A stretch of DNA of 46,073 nt from an uncultured Prevotella sp. (GTDB lineage: Bacteria; Bacteroidota; Bacteroidia; Bacteroidales; Bacteroidaceae), in contig CABVDL010000008.1 of assembly GCA_902497035.1 (NCBI GenBank), positions 1 through 46,073 on the forward strand. Reading direction: 5' to 3'. The notes beneath the pieces were generated by a model that ran no database searches, was not told where the DNA came from, and saw only the letters and a program-made list of their open reading frames with translations. Positions 1-7,745 of this stretch are shown in pieces; the stretch's first letter is position 1; each line of letters begins with the position of its first letter. A program made the translations under genes and the position numbers.

Positions 1-204
1 GTCCTTTGTTTAAGTTACTCCTGCCCGGAAATCTATTAGGTTTTATAGAGGAAAAGTACAAAGAAAAACACAATCCGCCAACAATTGAATGAAAAATCAG
101 CGCGGCCGCCATCTTTATCCCTAATAGATCAAAGCGAAAACACAATTAGGGAAATCACTAACGGGAAATAGGGAAATTACACGCTGAAAGGACGAAACAT
201 ATCC
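1..204. other. Intergenic region, nothing firm
   Basis: This AT-rich stretch at the window edge has no convincing ORF on either strand. It may hold the upstream regulatory DNA of the outer-membrane protein gene that follows. No terminator hairpin, tRNA or repeat was recognised. Confidence 0.4.
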
Positions 205-212
205 TAACTTTG
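205..212 (+). promoter_or_regulatory. Bacteroidetes -7 box (TAACTTTG)
   Basis: TAACTTTG matches the Bacteroidetes -7 consensus TAnnTTTG and lies 40 bases before the chosen start of the outer-membrane protein gene. No clear -33 TTTG is seen about 19-20 bases upstream. Confidence 0.5.
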
Positions 213-251
213 CCATGTCAATTAAACAAGAATACTCAAAAACACAACGAC

Positions 252-953
252 ATGAAAAAGTTTCTCGTAATTTCCCTGATGGCCGCGCTCGCCACGGCGA
301 GTCTGCCGGCCTCGGCACAGTATTACCCCGACGGCCGTCCTATTCCTCCAAGCAAGCGGGGTGCCTACTACACAAATTACCACAACGACAGGCAGTACAG
401 CGACAACAATATCTATTTCGGCCTGCGGCTCGGTTTTGGCGCATCGACGGTCAGTTCTGACAACATCACTTTCGACACCAACAAGACCAAGACAGGCCTC
501 AATGTGGGTATGGCCGTCGGCACTCAGCTCACTTCGCAGGCACCGGTATTCTTCGAGACCGGACTCTACTACTCAGAAAAAGGCGGGAAAAGCACACACA
601 ACGGCACGAAGTTCACTTACAATCTCGGCTACCTTGAGGCACCGTTGCTGATAAAGTACAAGGCTTACACCTCGCGCGACGTGGCCATTGAGCCGTTCTT
701 TGGCGGTTATTTGTCATGTGGCGTAGCTGGAAAGATTAAGGACTACAACAACCGCGAGGCTTACAGCAGCTTCGGCAGCGACAACGACACTTTTAACCGC
801 TTCGACGGCGGCCTGCGTTTCGGCTGCGGACTAAGTTACCAAATGCTCTACGTCGAGGCCAGCTACGACCTCGGTCTGGCCAATGTAGGCAAGGACAGCT
901 TTGACGACGCACGCAACCGGTGCTTCAACCTGACAGTAGGTGTCAACTTTTAG
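252..953 (+). CDS. Outer-membrane beta-barrel protein (porin family)
   Basis: A secreted 233-residue protein. The first 22 or so residues are a type I signal peptide (MKKFLVISLMAALATASLPASA, cleavage after ASA). The rest alternates aromatic and polar residues with many Gly and Tyr, as in the PorT/OMP_b-brl_2 class of small Bacteroidetes barrels, and ends in NLTVGVNF, a barrel-type terminal strand ending in Phe. The ATG at 252 is preferred because the signal peptide begins there; TTG 210 and ATG 215 (another frame) overlap or abut the -7 box at 205-212. It is monocistronic and converges with the lipase gene, with only 9 bases between. Specific ligand or role is unknown. Confidence 0.8.
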   Translation: MKKFLVISLMAALATASLPASAQYYPDGRPIPPSKRGAYYTNYHNDRQYSDNNIYFGLRLGFGASTVSSDNITFDTNKTKTGLNVGMAVGTQLTSQAPVFFETGLYYSEKGGKSTHNGTKFTYNLGYLEAPLLIKYKAYTSRDVAIEPFFGGYLSCGVAGKIKDYNNREAYSSFGSDNDTFNRFDGGLRFGCGLSYQMLYVEASYDLGLANVGKDSFDDARNRCFNLTVGVNF

Positions 954-962
954 GCTGTCTGA

Positions 963-1901
963 TTAACTCTCGTAGCGGTCAAGAACCTTTTCCATATGCT
1001 CACGGCCGATGTTGATAATCCGTTCCGACTTGTCGTAATCGAAACCTCCATAGCGCTTCAACGGCAGGTCGAGGAAGATGTCTGGCGGAGTGAGCCTGAG
1101 CTGCAGTTGGGCGTTTTGGTGAATCATGATACTCGCCGTGCGGTTGAGCAGCGTGAAATAGTTAAAGCCCGGGTCAAAATCCTTTGGCAGCAGCCGCCTG
1201 GCCAGTCGCAACAGCGGCGACGAGGCCACTCGCTGGGCCTCAGCCGTACGTCTCAATGCCAGCTCACCCTCATAGTCGTGGCCACAGACGCTCACCGCCA
1301 CAAGGAGATCGCCACGATGACGAACCACACGGTTCAAGGGAAGCGGATTGGTCGTACCGCCGTCAATCAGCACACGCCCTGCCCTGCGCACGGGAGAGAA
1401 ATAAGCAGGAAGAGAGATGCTGGCACGGATGGCGGCATAGAGGCTGCCGTGACTGATGACCACCTCGTGGCCAGACTCCCAGTCGGTAGCCACGGCGGCG
1501 TATGGAATGGGCAGGTTGTCAATCTGCGTGTCTGGCACGATGCCCATCAGCGTGTCGATGATGCGCTTGCCCCGCACCAGATGGTCAAGCGACGGGGCAT
1601 AGTCGGTCAGTTCCCTCATCTTCCGGCTGTCCACGGTCTTCATCCATTCGCGATAGTCCTCGAGATGCCCCGTAGCGTACATCCCCGCCACCAGTGCGCC
1701 CATCGACGTGCCGGCAATCGAGCGGATGTGGTAGCCACGCGACTCCAGCGCCTCAATGGCACCGATGTGCGCCAGCCCGCGAGCACCGCCCGACGACAAT
1801 ACCAGCGCAACATCCTTTTTGTTTCCGCGTATAGACTTGACGACAAAGTCCCTCACCTCGGTGACCATGTCCAATATAAGGTTCGTATTTTTCTCTTCCA
1901 T
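963..1901 (-). CDS. Patatin-like phospholipase (RssA/YlbK type)
   Basis: A 312-residue predicted serine lipid acyl hydrolase. The patatin signature is complete: glycine-rich oxyanion loop SGGARG (residues 37-42), nucleophile elbow GTSMG with Ser66, and catalytic-dyad DGG with Asp180. It has no signal peptide or beta-barrel domain, so it looks like the cytoplasmic bacterial subfamily, not the PlpD or PNPLA outer-membrane forms that also occur in Bacteroidetes. The -7 box TATCTTTG on this strand (1906-1913) ends 4 bases before the ATG, so the mRNA may be leaderless. Substrate unknown; phospholipids or acylglycerols are the family expectation. Confidence 0.88.
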   Translation of the reverse strand: MEEKNTNLILDMVTEVRDFVVKSIRGNKKDVALVLSSGGARGLAHIGAIEALESRGYHIRSIAGTSMGALVAGMYATGHLEDYREWMKTVDSRKMRELTDYAPSLDHLVRGKRIIDTLMGIVPDTQIDNLPIPYAAVATDWESGHEVVISHGSLYAAIRASISLPAYFSPVRRAGRVLIDGGTTNPLPLNRVVRHRGDLLVAVSVCGHDYEGELALRRTAEAQRVASSPLLRLARRLLPKDFDPGFNYFTLLNRTASIMIHQNAQLQLRLTPPDIFLDLPLKRYGGFDYDKSERIINIGREHMEKVLDRYES

Positions 1902-1905
1902 GATG

Positions 1906-1913
1906 CAAAGATA
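1906..1913 (-). promoter_or_regulatory. -7 box abutting the lipase start codon
   Basis: Reading leftwards, TATCTTTG is followed by 4 bases and then ATG. With transcription starting about 5 bases after the box, the transcript would begin at the start codon. No clear -33 TTTG is present. Confidence 0.45.
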
Positions 1914-2020
1914 ATAAATATCTCATACATCAGGCCACTACAGTCCAAAATGCATAACGAAGCGTTGCCATAAATACCGGTCAATGAAGAGTCGGACACT
2001 AAAAATAAAGCCGGAAAAGC

Positions 2021-2051
2021 TTGCAGGCTTGCTTTAAAACACTTAACTTTG
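2021..2051 (+). promoter_or_regulatory. Promoter, TTG-N20-TAACTTTG
   Basis: A -33-like TTG (2021-2023) lies 20 bases before TAACTTTG (2044-2051), close to the Bacteroidetes sigma-ABfr consensus. It drives the small helicase-associated-domain gene with a leader of about 30 bases. Confidence 0.6.
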
Positions 2052-2086
2052 CCAATAGTACAACTAATGAAAAATATACAAGCGCG

Positions 2087-2350
2087 ATGACACAAGACGA
2101 GCGTTGGCTGCACATGTGGCAGCAATATATGGACTTTCTGCATCAGAACAAGCGGAGGCCGTCAAAGTACAAACCTGAGGACAGAAGCCTCGTGAACTGG
2201 GCCAAGCACAACAGGAAGCTGATTAACCAGCACAAATGTCAGCCTGACCGCATGGATAAGTTCAACGAACTCATGCGTGAGGCAGAGAAATACCATAGAA
2301 TCAACCAGCACGCTTACATGCACATATCATCACCGTCTTTGTTTGATTAA
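2087..2350 (+). CDS. Small helicase-associated (HA) domain protein
   Basis: An 87-residue basic protein that consists of little more than one helicase-associated (HA) domain. The pattern is W-x5-Y-x2-F, then KRRPS, a Leu-Val-x-Trp core, and a C-terminal helix after a Cys-Gln-Pro-Asp turn. HA domains normally occur as arrays at the C-terminus of superfamily II helicases, where they are thought to bind nucleic acid; here there is no helicase. The ATG at 2087 fits the promoter at 2044-2051; the in-frame extension to 2021 would overlap that promoter. It converges with the eda operon across a shared hairpin. Function unknown; nucleic-acid binding is an inference. Confidence 0.65.
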   Translation: MTQDERWLHMWQQYMDFLHQNKRRPSKYKPEDRSLVNWAKHNRKLINQHKCQPDRMDKFNELMREAEKYHRINQHAYMHISSPSLFD

Positions 2351-2365
2351 ACAAAAACGAAAAGG

Positions 2366-2399
2366 ACGGCCGTCATAGCTTGTTTGGTACGACGGCCGT
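2366..2399. terminator. Bidirectional terminator hairpin
   Basis: The arms ACGGCCGTC (2366-2374) and GACGGCCGT (2391-2399) form a 9-bp perfect stem with a 16-base loop between two convergent genes. On the minus strand it is followed by a T-rich run (CCTTTTCGTTTTTG), so it best serves the kdu/eda operon. On the plus strand the tail is poor. Confidence 0.65.
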
Positions 2400-2421
2400 T
2401 ATAGCTCAATACTACATCACA

Positions 2422-3087
2422 CTATCTCAGCTGGCTGATATAGCCTAAAACCTCACGGCACTTGTCAGTGACATACTGCCAGTCCTTTGCCGCAACCTTG
2501 TCCTTGGGGAAAAGTTTGCTGCCCATGCCCACGCTCATGGCACCGGCACCGAACCACTCCTTCATGCTTTCCTCAGTAGGTGCCACGCCACCGGTGACCA
2601 TTAGCTTGCTCCAGGGCAACGGACCGAGAATATCCTTGACGAACTTCGGCGTGAGGACGCTGCCGGGGAAACACTTGATGATGTAGCTGCCCAGCTCCTG
2701 TGCCGTGCTGACCTCGCTCACCGAACCGCAGCCAGGCACATACGGCACACAACGGCGGTTGCACACACGGGAGACCTCGGGATTGAGCAGGGGGCTCACG
2801 ACGAAGTCTGCGCCCATCTGCATATAAAGGACGGCTGTCGGCGCGTCAATGACCGTACCAACGCCAAGCGCCAAATCCGGGCACTCGCTGCGCACAAATT
2901 TAATGACCTGCGCAAACACCTCATGAGCAAAGTCGCCACGGTTGGTGAACTCGAAGGCGCGCACGCCACCGTCGTAACAAGCCTTGATAACCGACTTAGC
3001 CACATCAATGTCGGCATTGTAAAACACGGGCACCATGCCCGTGGATGCTATTTTCTGATAAACTTCTATCTGATTGAACTTAGCCAT
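2422..3087 (-). CDS. eda: 2-dehydro-3-deoxy-phosphogluconate (KDPG) aldolase
   Basis: A 221-residue class I aldolase that cleaves KDPG into pyruvate and glyceraldehyde 3-phosphate in the cytoplasm. The Schiff-base lysine sits in IIKCFPG (Lys138) and the general-acid Glu in AFEFTNRG (Glu46). Length matches the KDPG/KHG aldolase family. It is the last gene of the uronate operon, 35 bases after kdgK, and completes the route from unsaturated uronate to glycolytic intermediates. A KDPGal or KHG aldolase role cannot be excluded, but kdgK upstream favours KDPG. Confidence 0.9.
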   Translation of the reverse strand: MAKFNQIEVYQKIASTGMVPVFYNADIDVAKSVIKACYDGGVRAFEFTNRGDFAHEVFAQVIKFVRSECPDLALGVGTVIDAPTAVLYMQMGADFVVSPLLNPEVSRVCNRRCVPYVPGCGSVSEVSTAQELGSYIIKCFPGSVLTPKFVKDILGPLPWSKLMVTGGVAPTEESMKEWFGAGAMSVGMGSKLFPKDKVAAKDWQYVTDKCREVLGYISQLR

Positions 3088-3122
3088 AATCTATTCCATT
3101 TAATACGATGTTGTACTCTGCA

Positions 3123-4148
3123 TTACCGTTGCACACGTCCGCTTCCGTCGCCACCGGCCAGTGCCTCCACCTCGGCAGTACTAACAAGGTTGTAGTCACC
3201 GGGAATAGTATGCTTCAGCGCCGAGGCGGCCACTGCGAACTCGAGAGCCTCACCCTGTTTGTCCTTGGTCAGCAGACCGTGAATCAGACCGCCGGCAAAA
3301 CTGTCGCCACCACCCACACGGTCAACTATGGGCAGGATGTCGTAATGACGCGACTCGTAGAATTCCTCACCATTGTAGATGATGGCTTTCCAGCCGTTGT
3401 GCGAGGCAGAGTGAGACTCACGCAGTGTGGAGACGACATATTTGAAACCGAACTGGCTGAGCATCTGGCGGAATATGCCTTTATAGCCCTCTGCGTCGGT
3501 GCGGCCCGCCTCTACATCGGCATCAGGCTTGAAGCCAAGGCATAGTTGCGCGTCCTCCTCATTACCGATGCAGACATCGACATATTGCATTAGCGGGCGC
3601 ATGACGCGCTGCGCCTTTTCCGGACTCCACAGCTTCTTGCGGAAGTTGAGGTCGCAGCTGACGGTCACATTGTGGCGTTTGGCCGCCTTGCAGGCCTCCT
3701 CAACGATGGCTGCAGCCTTGTCGGAGATAGCCGGAGTGATGCCCGTCCAGTGGAACCACACGGCATTCTCCATAATCTTGTCGAAATCGAAGTCACCGAC
3801 CTCAGCCTCTGCAATGGCAGAATGGGCACGGTCGTAGATTACCTTCGAGGGGCGCATGGCCGAGCCCGTCTCGCAATAGTAGATGCCTATACGGTCGCCA
3901 CCACGCACGATGTATTGCGTGTCAACGCCATAGCGGCGCAGCGAGTTGACGGCAGCCTGACCAATCTCATGGGCCGGCAGCTTGCTGACGAAGCAGCTCT
4001 CGTGACCGTAGTTGGCCAGGCTGACGGCCACATTGGCCTCGCCGCCACCAAAGATGACGTCAAACTGACCAGCCTGGACAAAGCGGCTGTTGCCAGACGG
4101 AGACAGACGGAGCATTAGTTCCCCTAAGGTAACAATTTTGTTCTTCAT
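3123..4148 (-). CDS. kdgK: 2-keto-3-deoxygluconate (KDG) kinase, PfkB family
   Basis: A 341-residue sugar kinase of the PfkB/ribokinase family, predicted to phosphorylate KDG to KDPG with ATP. It shows the N-terminal glycine-rich segment FGGGEANVA (about residues 33-41) and the C-terminal PfkB signature GGGDSFAGG (279-287), with the catalytic base Asp282. It lies between kduI and eda in one minus-strand operon, which fixes the likely substrate. The gap to kduI (90 bases) is the largest in the operon. Fructokinase or another PfkB kinase is the alternative from sequence alone. Confidence 0.88.
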   Translation of the reverse strand: MKNKIVTLGELMLRLSPSGNSRFVQAGQFDVIFGGGEANVAVSLANYGHESCFVSKLPAHEIGQAAVNSLRRYGVDTQYIVRGGDRIGIYYCETGSAMRPSKVIYDRAHSAIAEAEVGDFDFDKIMENAVWFHWTGITPAISDKAAAIVEEACKAAKRHNVTVSCDLNFRKKLWSPEKAQRVMRPLMQYVDVCIGNEEDAQLCLGFKPDADVEAGRTDAEGYKGIFRQMLSQFGFKYVVSTLRESHSASHNGWKAIIYNGEEFYESRHYDILPIVDRVGGGDSFAGGLIHGLLTKDKQGEALEFAVAASALKHTIPGDYNLVSTAEVEALAGGDGSGRVQR

Positions 4149-4238
4149 TTTAACTCTAATCTATTTAGGTAAGAAATGTTGTTGCTTAACGACATGCGCC
4201 CTGCCATGGACAAGAATGCCGCAGGCAGGGTCAGTCAC

Positions 4239-5201
4239 TTATCTGAGGTCAGGAATTTTCACTGTCTGCATGTCGGTATAGACCAGGTTCTCTCCGGCCA
4301 TGCCCCAAATAAACGTATAGTTGCTCGTTCCAGCAGCGCAGTGGATGCTCCATTGTGGCGAGATGACGGCCTGCTCATTGTTGAGCCAGATGGGTCGCGT
4401 CTCCTGCGGCTCGCCCATGACGTGAAGTATCTTCTGTCCCTCGGGTACCTTATAATACATATACGCCTCCATACGGCGAAGGTGGGTGTGGGCTGGCATG
4501 GTGTTCCACACCGACCCGATCTTCAGCTCGGTAATGCCCATTTGCAACTGGCAGGTACGCACGCCGGCCACACCGTCGATAAGCATCTGGTGGATGACGC
4601 GGTCGTTGCTCTCGGCAGCCGAGCCGGCCTTGATGTTGTTGGCCTCTTTCAGCGTCACCTTCTTCGTGGGATGCTCGCACTGGGCAGGGGCCGAATTCAT
4701 GTAGAACTTTGCAGGATTGGCCTCGTCCTTGCTTGACAGCACAATCTCCTTGTTGGCCTTGTCGGTGGCACGGCCCACATAAAGTGCTTCCTGGAAGTCG
4801 AGGTCGTAGGCCTTGCCATCTACGGTGACCACACCAGGACCGCCGATATTGATGATGCCTATCTCACGGTTGTCGAGAAGCCGGCGCTTGTCATTGGCCT
4901 TTTCGGTATAGAGCGGGGCGATGCTCGTCAGCTTCAGCGGCGTGGCCGTGGGCTCGGCACCGCCGATAAGCAGGCGGTCGAAAAGCGTGTAGGTCCAGTT
5001 GACCTCGCCTGGGGCAAACACCTTCTCTATGGCATACTCCGCACGCAGGCGGTCGGTGTCATAATGCTTTGCGTCGGCAGGTGACGACGGCCAGCGCGTA
5101 TTATAATAGGTATAACTGTTCTCTGTCTTAACCTCATAGCCTTGCGCCCATGTGCAGACGTTTACGCAGAGAAAGGCAATAAATAAAACCACTTTCTTCA
5201 T
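4239..5201 (-). CDS. kduI: 5-keto-4-deoxyuronate isomerase with signal peptide
   Basis: A KduI-family cupin isomerase that interconverts 4-deoxy-L-threo-5-hexosulose uronate (DKI) and 3-deoxy-D-glycero-2,5-hexodiulosonate (DKII). The metal site is complete: His238 and His240 in the HTH motif, Glu245 and His287, with spacings (2, 5, 42) equal to those I recall for the E. coli zinc ligands. The protein has 320 residues, about 42 more than cytoplasmic KduI. The extra N-terminus opens with a clear type I signal peptide (Lys-Lys, a hydrophobic stretch, TWA/QG cleavage), so the enzyme is predicted to be periplasmic. Its ATG overlaps the stop of the upstream permease gene (ATGA), implying translational coupling. 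The export prediction is by eye only. Confidence 0.9.
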   Translation of the reverse strand: MKKVVLFIAFLCVNVCTWAQGYEVKTENSYTYYNTRWPSSPADAKHYDTDRLRAEYAIEKVFAPGEVNWTYTLFDRLLIGGAEPTATPLKLTSIAPLYTEKANDKRRLLDNREIGIINIGGPGVVTVDGKAYDLDFQEALYVGRATDKANKEIVLSSKDEANPAKFYMNSAPAQCEHPTKKVTLKEANNIKAGSAAESNDRVIHQMLIDGVAGVRTCQLQMGITELKIGSVWNTMPAHTHLRRMEAYMYYKVPEGQKILHVMGEPQETRPIWLNNEQAVISPQWSIHCAAGTSNYTFIWGMAGENLVYTDMQTVKIPDLR

Positions 5202-6598
5202 TTCTCAGTATTTTCTGTATTATTGACATTACTCAGCTGCCTGGCCATACGCTCATCCTTGACAATGAGGCGACGGTTAAGCAGCATTAGCACCACGGTG
5301 ATAACCACCAGCACAGCGGCACCTATCCACTTGACGTATTTCATCAGCGCATAGATGGCGTAGCCAAAGAGCGACGAGGCAAAGTCGATACTACCGGCCT
5401 CAAACCCGTCAGGCACCTTGGCAGCTTTATCGCCTGTAGCAGCAAACACGGCTGAGGCGGCCTTGGTGAAGTCAGGCGCCATATCGGTCACAAAATAGAG
5501 GCCGATGGTCAGAGCCACCAAACCGATGATGAGCGTTTTTACCACGTTGCCTTTGGTATAGGGCAGAACGATGGGGAACAGATAGAACATGCCGGCCAGT
5601 GAGGCCAGGGGCAAGAACTGATTGCCGGGCATGACAACTGCCACAGCGATGATGACGGGAATCAGAATAAGCGAGCAGACGAGTGTGGTAGGATGGCCGA
5701 TGACCAGTGCAGGACTCATGCCAATATGCACTTTCTTGCCCTTGAAACGGCGGTCAACCACCTCCTTGGTCTTATCGGAAATAGGCATCAGACCGTCGAT
5801 GAACAACTTGGTAATGCGCGGGATGAGCTCCATCACGGCACCCATAATCACACCGAGCGACAGCACCCCCCTCACATCCTGATGGGCAGCCACGGCAATC
5901 AGCATGCCGACAATGACTCCCAGCACCAGCGGCTCGGCCAATACGCCGAACTTGCGCTTCATGCCCTCAGCATCAAGGTCAAGCTTGGAGAAACCGGGAA
6001 TCTTGTCCAACAGCCATCCGATGGCAAGTGCAAACGGCATGAAACTCTGGCAGAAAGGCTGCGGGATGGAGATACCAGGCAGATTGTAGTAGTGCTGGAA
6101 CCGGTCTGCGGTGAGATCGGCACAAACCAGCGTAATCATGTAGCAGACGATGGCCGCGAAGTACCCCCACAACAGGCTCTGGCCAAAAACAAAATAGGCC
6201 ACTGCACCGATGAAAGCAAAATGCCAGTAGTTCCAAAGGTCGATATTGACTGTACGCGTGGTCTTCGTGACAAGCATCAGGAAGTTGATGCCCAAGCAGA
6301 CAGGGATGATGAGCGCGCCCACGGCCGTATTGTAGGCCACGGCCGCGGCTGCTGGCCACCCCATGTCGAAGACGTTGAGCTGCAGATGATAAATCTGTGA
6401 GATGGCCGTGAGCGGGTCGCTGAAGTTGGTGGTGAGCAGCGAGGTGACGATGCCCAGACCGACAAAGCCGACACCCACGTAAAGACCAGACTTAAGTGCC
6501 TTGCCAAACTTCATGCCTATACACACACCAATGATGGTGAACAGTATAGGCATCATGACCGAGGCACCTAAGGAAATGATATAGGAGAACACGTTCAT
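5198..6598 (-). CDS. PTS EIIC-GAT family permease, orphan
   Basis: A 466-residue integral membrane protein with about 10-12 hydrophobic segments, resembling the galactitol/ascorbate-type EIIC subunit (GatC, SgcC). Family-like features include the N-terminal GAxVMMPILFTIIGxxxG stretch and the central region around PGISIPQPFCQS. No EIIA, EIIB, HPr or enzyme I gene lies in the window, and Bacteroidetes usually lack a sugar PTS. In this operon, 3 bases after kduD and overlapping kduI by 4 bases, it is best read as the importer of a keto-deoxyuronate, with phosphorylation left to KdgK. A classic EIIC role is unlikely here. Substrate is inferred from context only. Confidence 0.8.
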   Translation of the reverse strand: MNVFSYIISLGASVMMPILFTIIGVCIGMKFGKALKSGLYVGVGFVGLGIVTSLLTTNFSDPLTAISQIYHLQLNVFDMGWPAAAAVAYNTAVGALIIPVCLGINFLMLVTKTTRTVNIDLWNYWHFAFIGAVAYFVFGQSLLWGYFAAIVCYMITLVCADLTADRFQHYYNLPGISIPQPFCQSFMPFALAIGWLLDKIPGFSKLDLDAEGMKRKFGVLAEPLVLGVIVGMLIAVAAHQDVRGVLSLGVIMGAVMELIPRITKLFIDGLMPISDKTKEVVDRRFKGKKVHIGMSPALVIGHPTTLVCSLILIPVIIAVAVVMPGNQFLPLASLAGMFYLFPIVLPYTKGNVVKTLIIGLVALTIGLYFVTDMAPDFTKAASAVFAATGDKAAKVPDGFEAGSIDFASSLFGYAIYALMKYVKWIGAAVLVVITVVLMLLNRRLIVKDERMARQLSNVNNTENTEK

Positions 6599-6601
6599 GG
6601 C

Positions 6602-7399
6602 TTACTTCGGCTGTTTTCCAATATATGCTAAGATGCCGCCATCGACATAGAGGATGTGGCCATTGACGAAGTCGGAAGCCGGAGAAGCGAGGAACACGGC
6701 CGGTCCCTGCAGGTCCTCAACAGTACCCCAGCGGGCCGCCGGCGTTTTGGAGATGATAAATGCGTCGAAAGGATGACGGCTGCCATCGGGCTGGCGCTCA
6801 CGCAGCGGAGCTGTCTGCGAGGTAGCAATATACCCCGGGCCGATGCCGTTGCACTGAATGTTGTATTCACCAAACTCTGAACAGATGTTGCGGGTAAGCA
6901 TCTTCAGTCCGCCCTTGGCGGCAGCGTAGGCCGACACGGTCTCACGGCCAAGCTCACTCATCATAGAGCAGATATTGATAATCTTGCCGTGTCCGAGACG
7001 CTTCATGCCGGGTATGACAGCCTTCGAAACGATGAAAGGCGCATTAAGGTCAGTATCAACGACCTTGCGGAACTCGTCGACACTCATTTCCTCCATAGGG
7101 ATGCGGCGGATAATACCGGCGTTATTGACAAGGATGTCAATCGTGCCAACCTCCTGCTCAACCTGAGCCACCATCTGCCGCACTGCCTGCTCGTCGCAGA
7201 CATTACAGACATAGCCGCGGATGTCGTTATAACCGTCGGCGTGATATTGAGCCAGACCGCGCTCAAGTGACTTGGCATTGCTGCTGTTGAAAACGACTTT
7301 GGCACCAGCGTCCATATAAGCCTCGGCGATAGCCATTCCAATACCATGCGAGGCTCCAGTGACAAGAGCCACTCTGTCTTTAAGAGAGAAACTTACCAT
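6602..7399 (-). CDS. kduD: 2-deoxy-D-gluconate 3-dehydrogenase / DKII reductase (SDR)
   Basis: A 265-residue short-chain dehydrogenase expected to reduce DKII to 2-keto-3-deoxygluconate with NAD(P)H in the cytoplasm. The Rossmann motif TGASHGIG (14-21), NNAG (92-95) and catalytic triad Ser145, Tyr158, Lys162 are intact. It is the first gene of the kduD-permease-kduI-kdgK-eda operon; a minus-strand promoter at 7602-7632 gives a long leader of about 200 bases. Gluconate 5-dehydrogenase is the usual alternative annotation for this subfamily, but the neighbours favour KduD. Confidence 0.88.
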   Translation of the reverse strand: MVSFSLKDRVALVTGASHGIGMAIAEAYMDAGAKVVFNSSNAKSLERGLAQYHADGYNDIRGYVCNVCDEQAVRQMVAQVEQEVGTIDILVNNAGIIRRIPMEEMSVDEFRKVVDTDLNAPFIVSKAVIPGMKRLGHGKIINICSMMSELGRETVSAYAAAKGGLKMLTRNICSEFGEYNIQCNGIGPGYIATSQTAPLRERQPDGSRHPFDAFIISKTPAARWGTVEDLQGPAVFLASPASDFVNGHILYVDGGILAYIGKQPK

Positions 7400-7520
7400 G
7401 ATTTATGATTTTAATAAATTAGTTTTTATAATGTCTACATATTATTATACGAACAAACCGGGTGATTTACACAAGTCCATTCTGTTTATTTTCCCCTTAT
7501 GCCTGATTTTCCGTATTTTT

Positions 7521-7551
7521 TTTGCCGCAAAATTAATTTTTACTACTTTTG
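7521..7551 (+). promoter_or_regulatory. Promoter, TTTG-N19-TACTTTTG
   Basis: TTTG (7521-7524), 19 bases, then TACTTTTG (7544-7551): a full match to the Bacteroidetes vegetative promoter. It points to the DUF4861 gene with a leader of about 190 bases. Confidence 0.6.
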
Positions 7552-7601
7552 CACGCGGTTAGCGCAATGAGAATGCTCTGATCTTTAGTACCTCTTTCTT
7601 G

Positions 7602-7632
7602 CAAAAGTACAAAACATCACCATAACAGCCAA
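7602..7632 (-). promoter_or_regulatory. Promoter of kdu operon, TTG-N20-TACTTTTG
   Basis: On the minus strand TTG (7630-7632) precedes TACTTTTG (7602-7609) by 20 bases. Transcription would start near 7597 and run into kduD. It faces the plus promoter at 7521-7551, so the two leaders overlap. Confidence 0.6.
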
Positions 7633-7689
7633 GAAAAAACTGACTTTTTTGGCCTCAAAAACAGGTGCTCAGACTACTTCCCAAGACAC

Positions 7690-7726
7690 TTTGGACAAAA
7701 ATGAAAGTATTTGGACAAAATTGAAA
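7690..7726. promoter_or_regulatory. Tandem operator-like repeat (TTTGGACAAAA)
   Basis: Two 17-bp copies, TTTGGACAAAAATGAAA (7690-7706) and TTTGGACAAAATTGAAA (7710-7726), differ at one base and are spaced 20 bp apart, about two helical turns. They lie roughly 95-130 bases upstream of the predicted kdu start site and just before the DUF4861 start codon. The arrangement suits an AraC-type domain such as that of a hybrid two-component regulator; the binder is not identified. Confidence 0.55.
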
Positions 7727-7745
7727 TCGATTAATATAGATCAAG

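Larger units (their letters stand above)
7400..7745. promoter_or_regulatory. Divergent regulatory region, kdu operon / DUF4861 gene
   Basis: This 346-base gap has no credible ORF. It contains a plus-strand promoter (7521-7551), a minus-strand promoter (7602-7632) pointing towards it, the 10-bp inverted repeat TACTTTTGCA / TGCAAAAGTA (7544-7553 and 7600-7609), an A/T-stem hairpin (about 7628-7653) and a tandem 17-bp operator-like repeat (7690-7726). Confidence 0.6.

Noticed and set aside
210..953. TTG start at 210 for the outer-membrane protein
   Set aside because: It overlaps the -7 box and would place residues before an otherwise perfect signal peptide.
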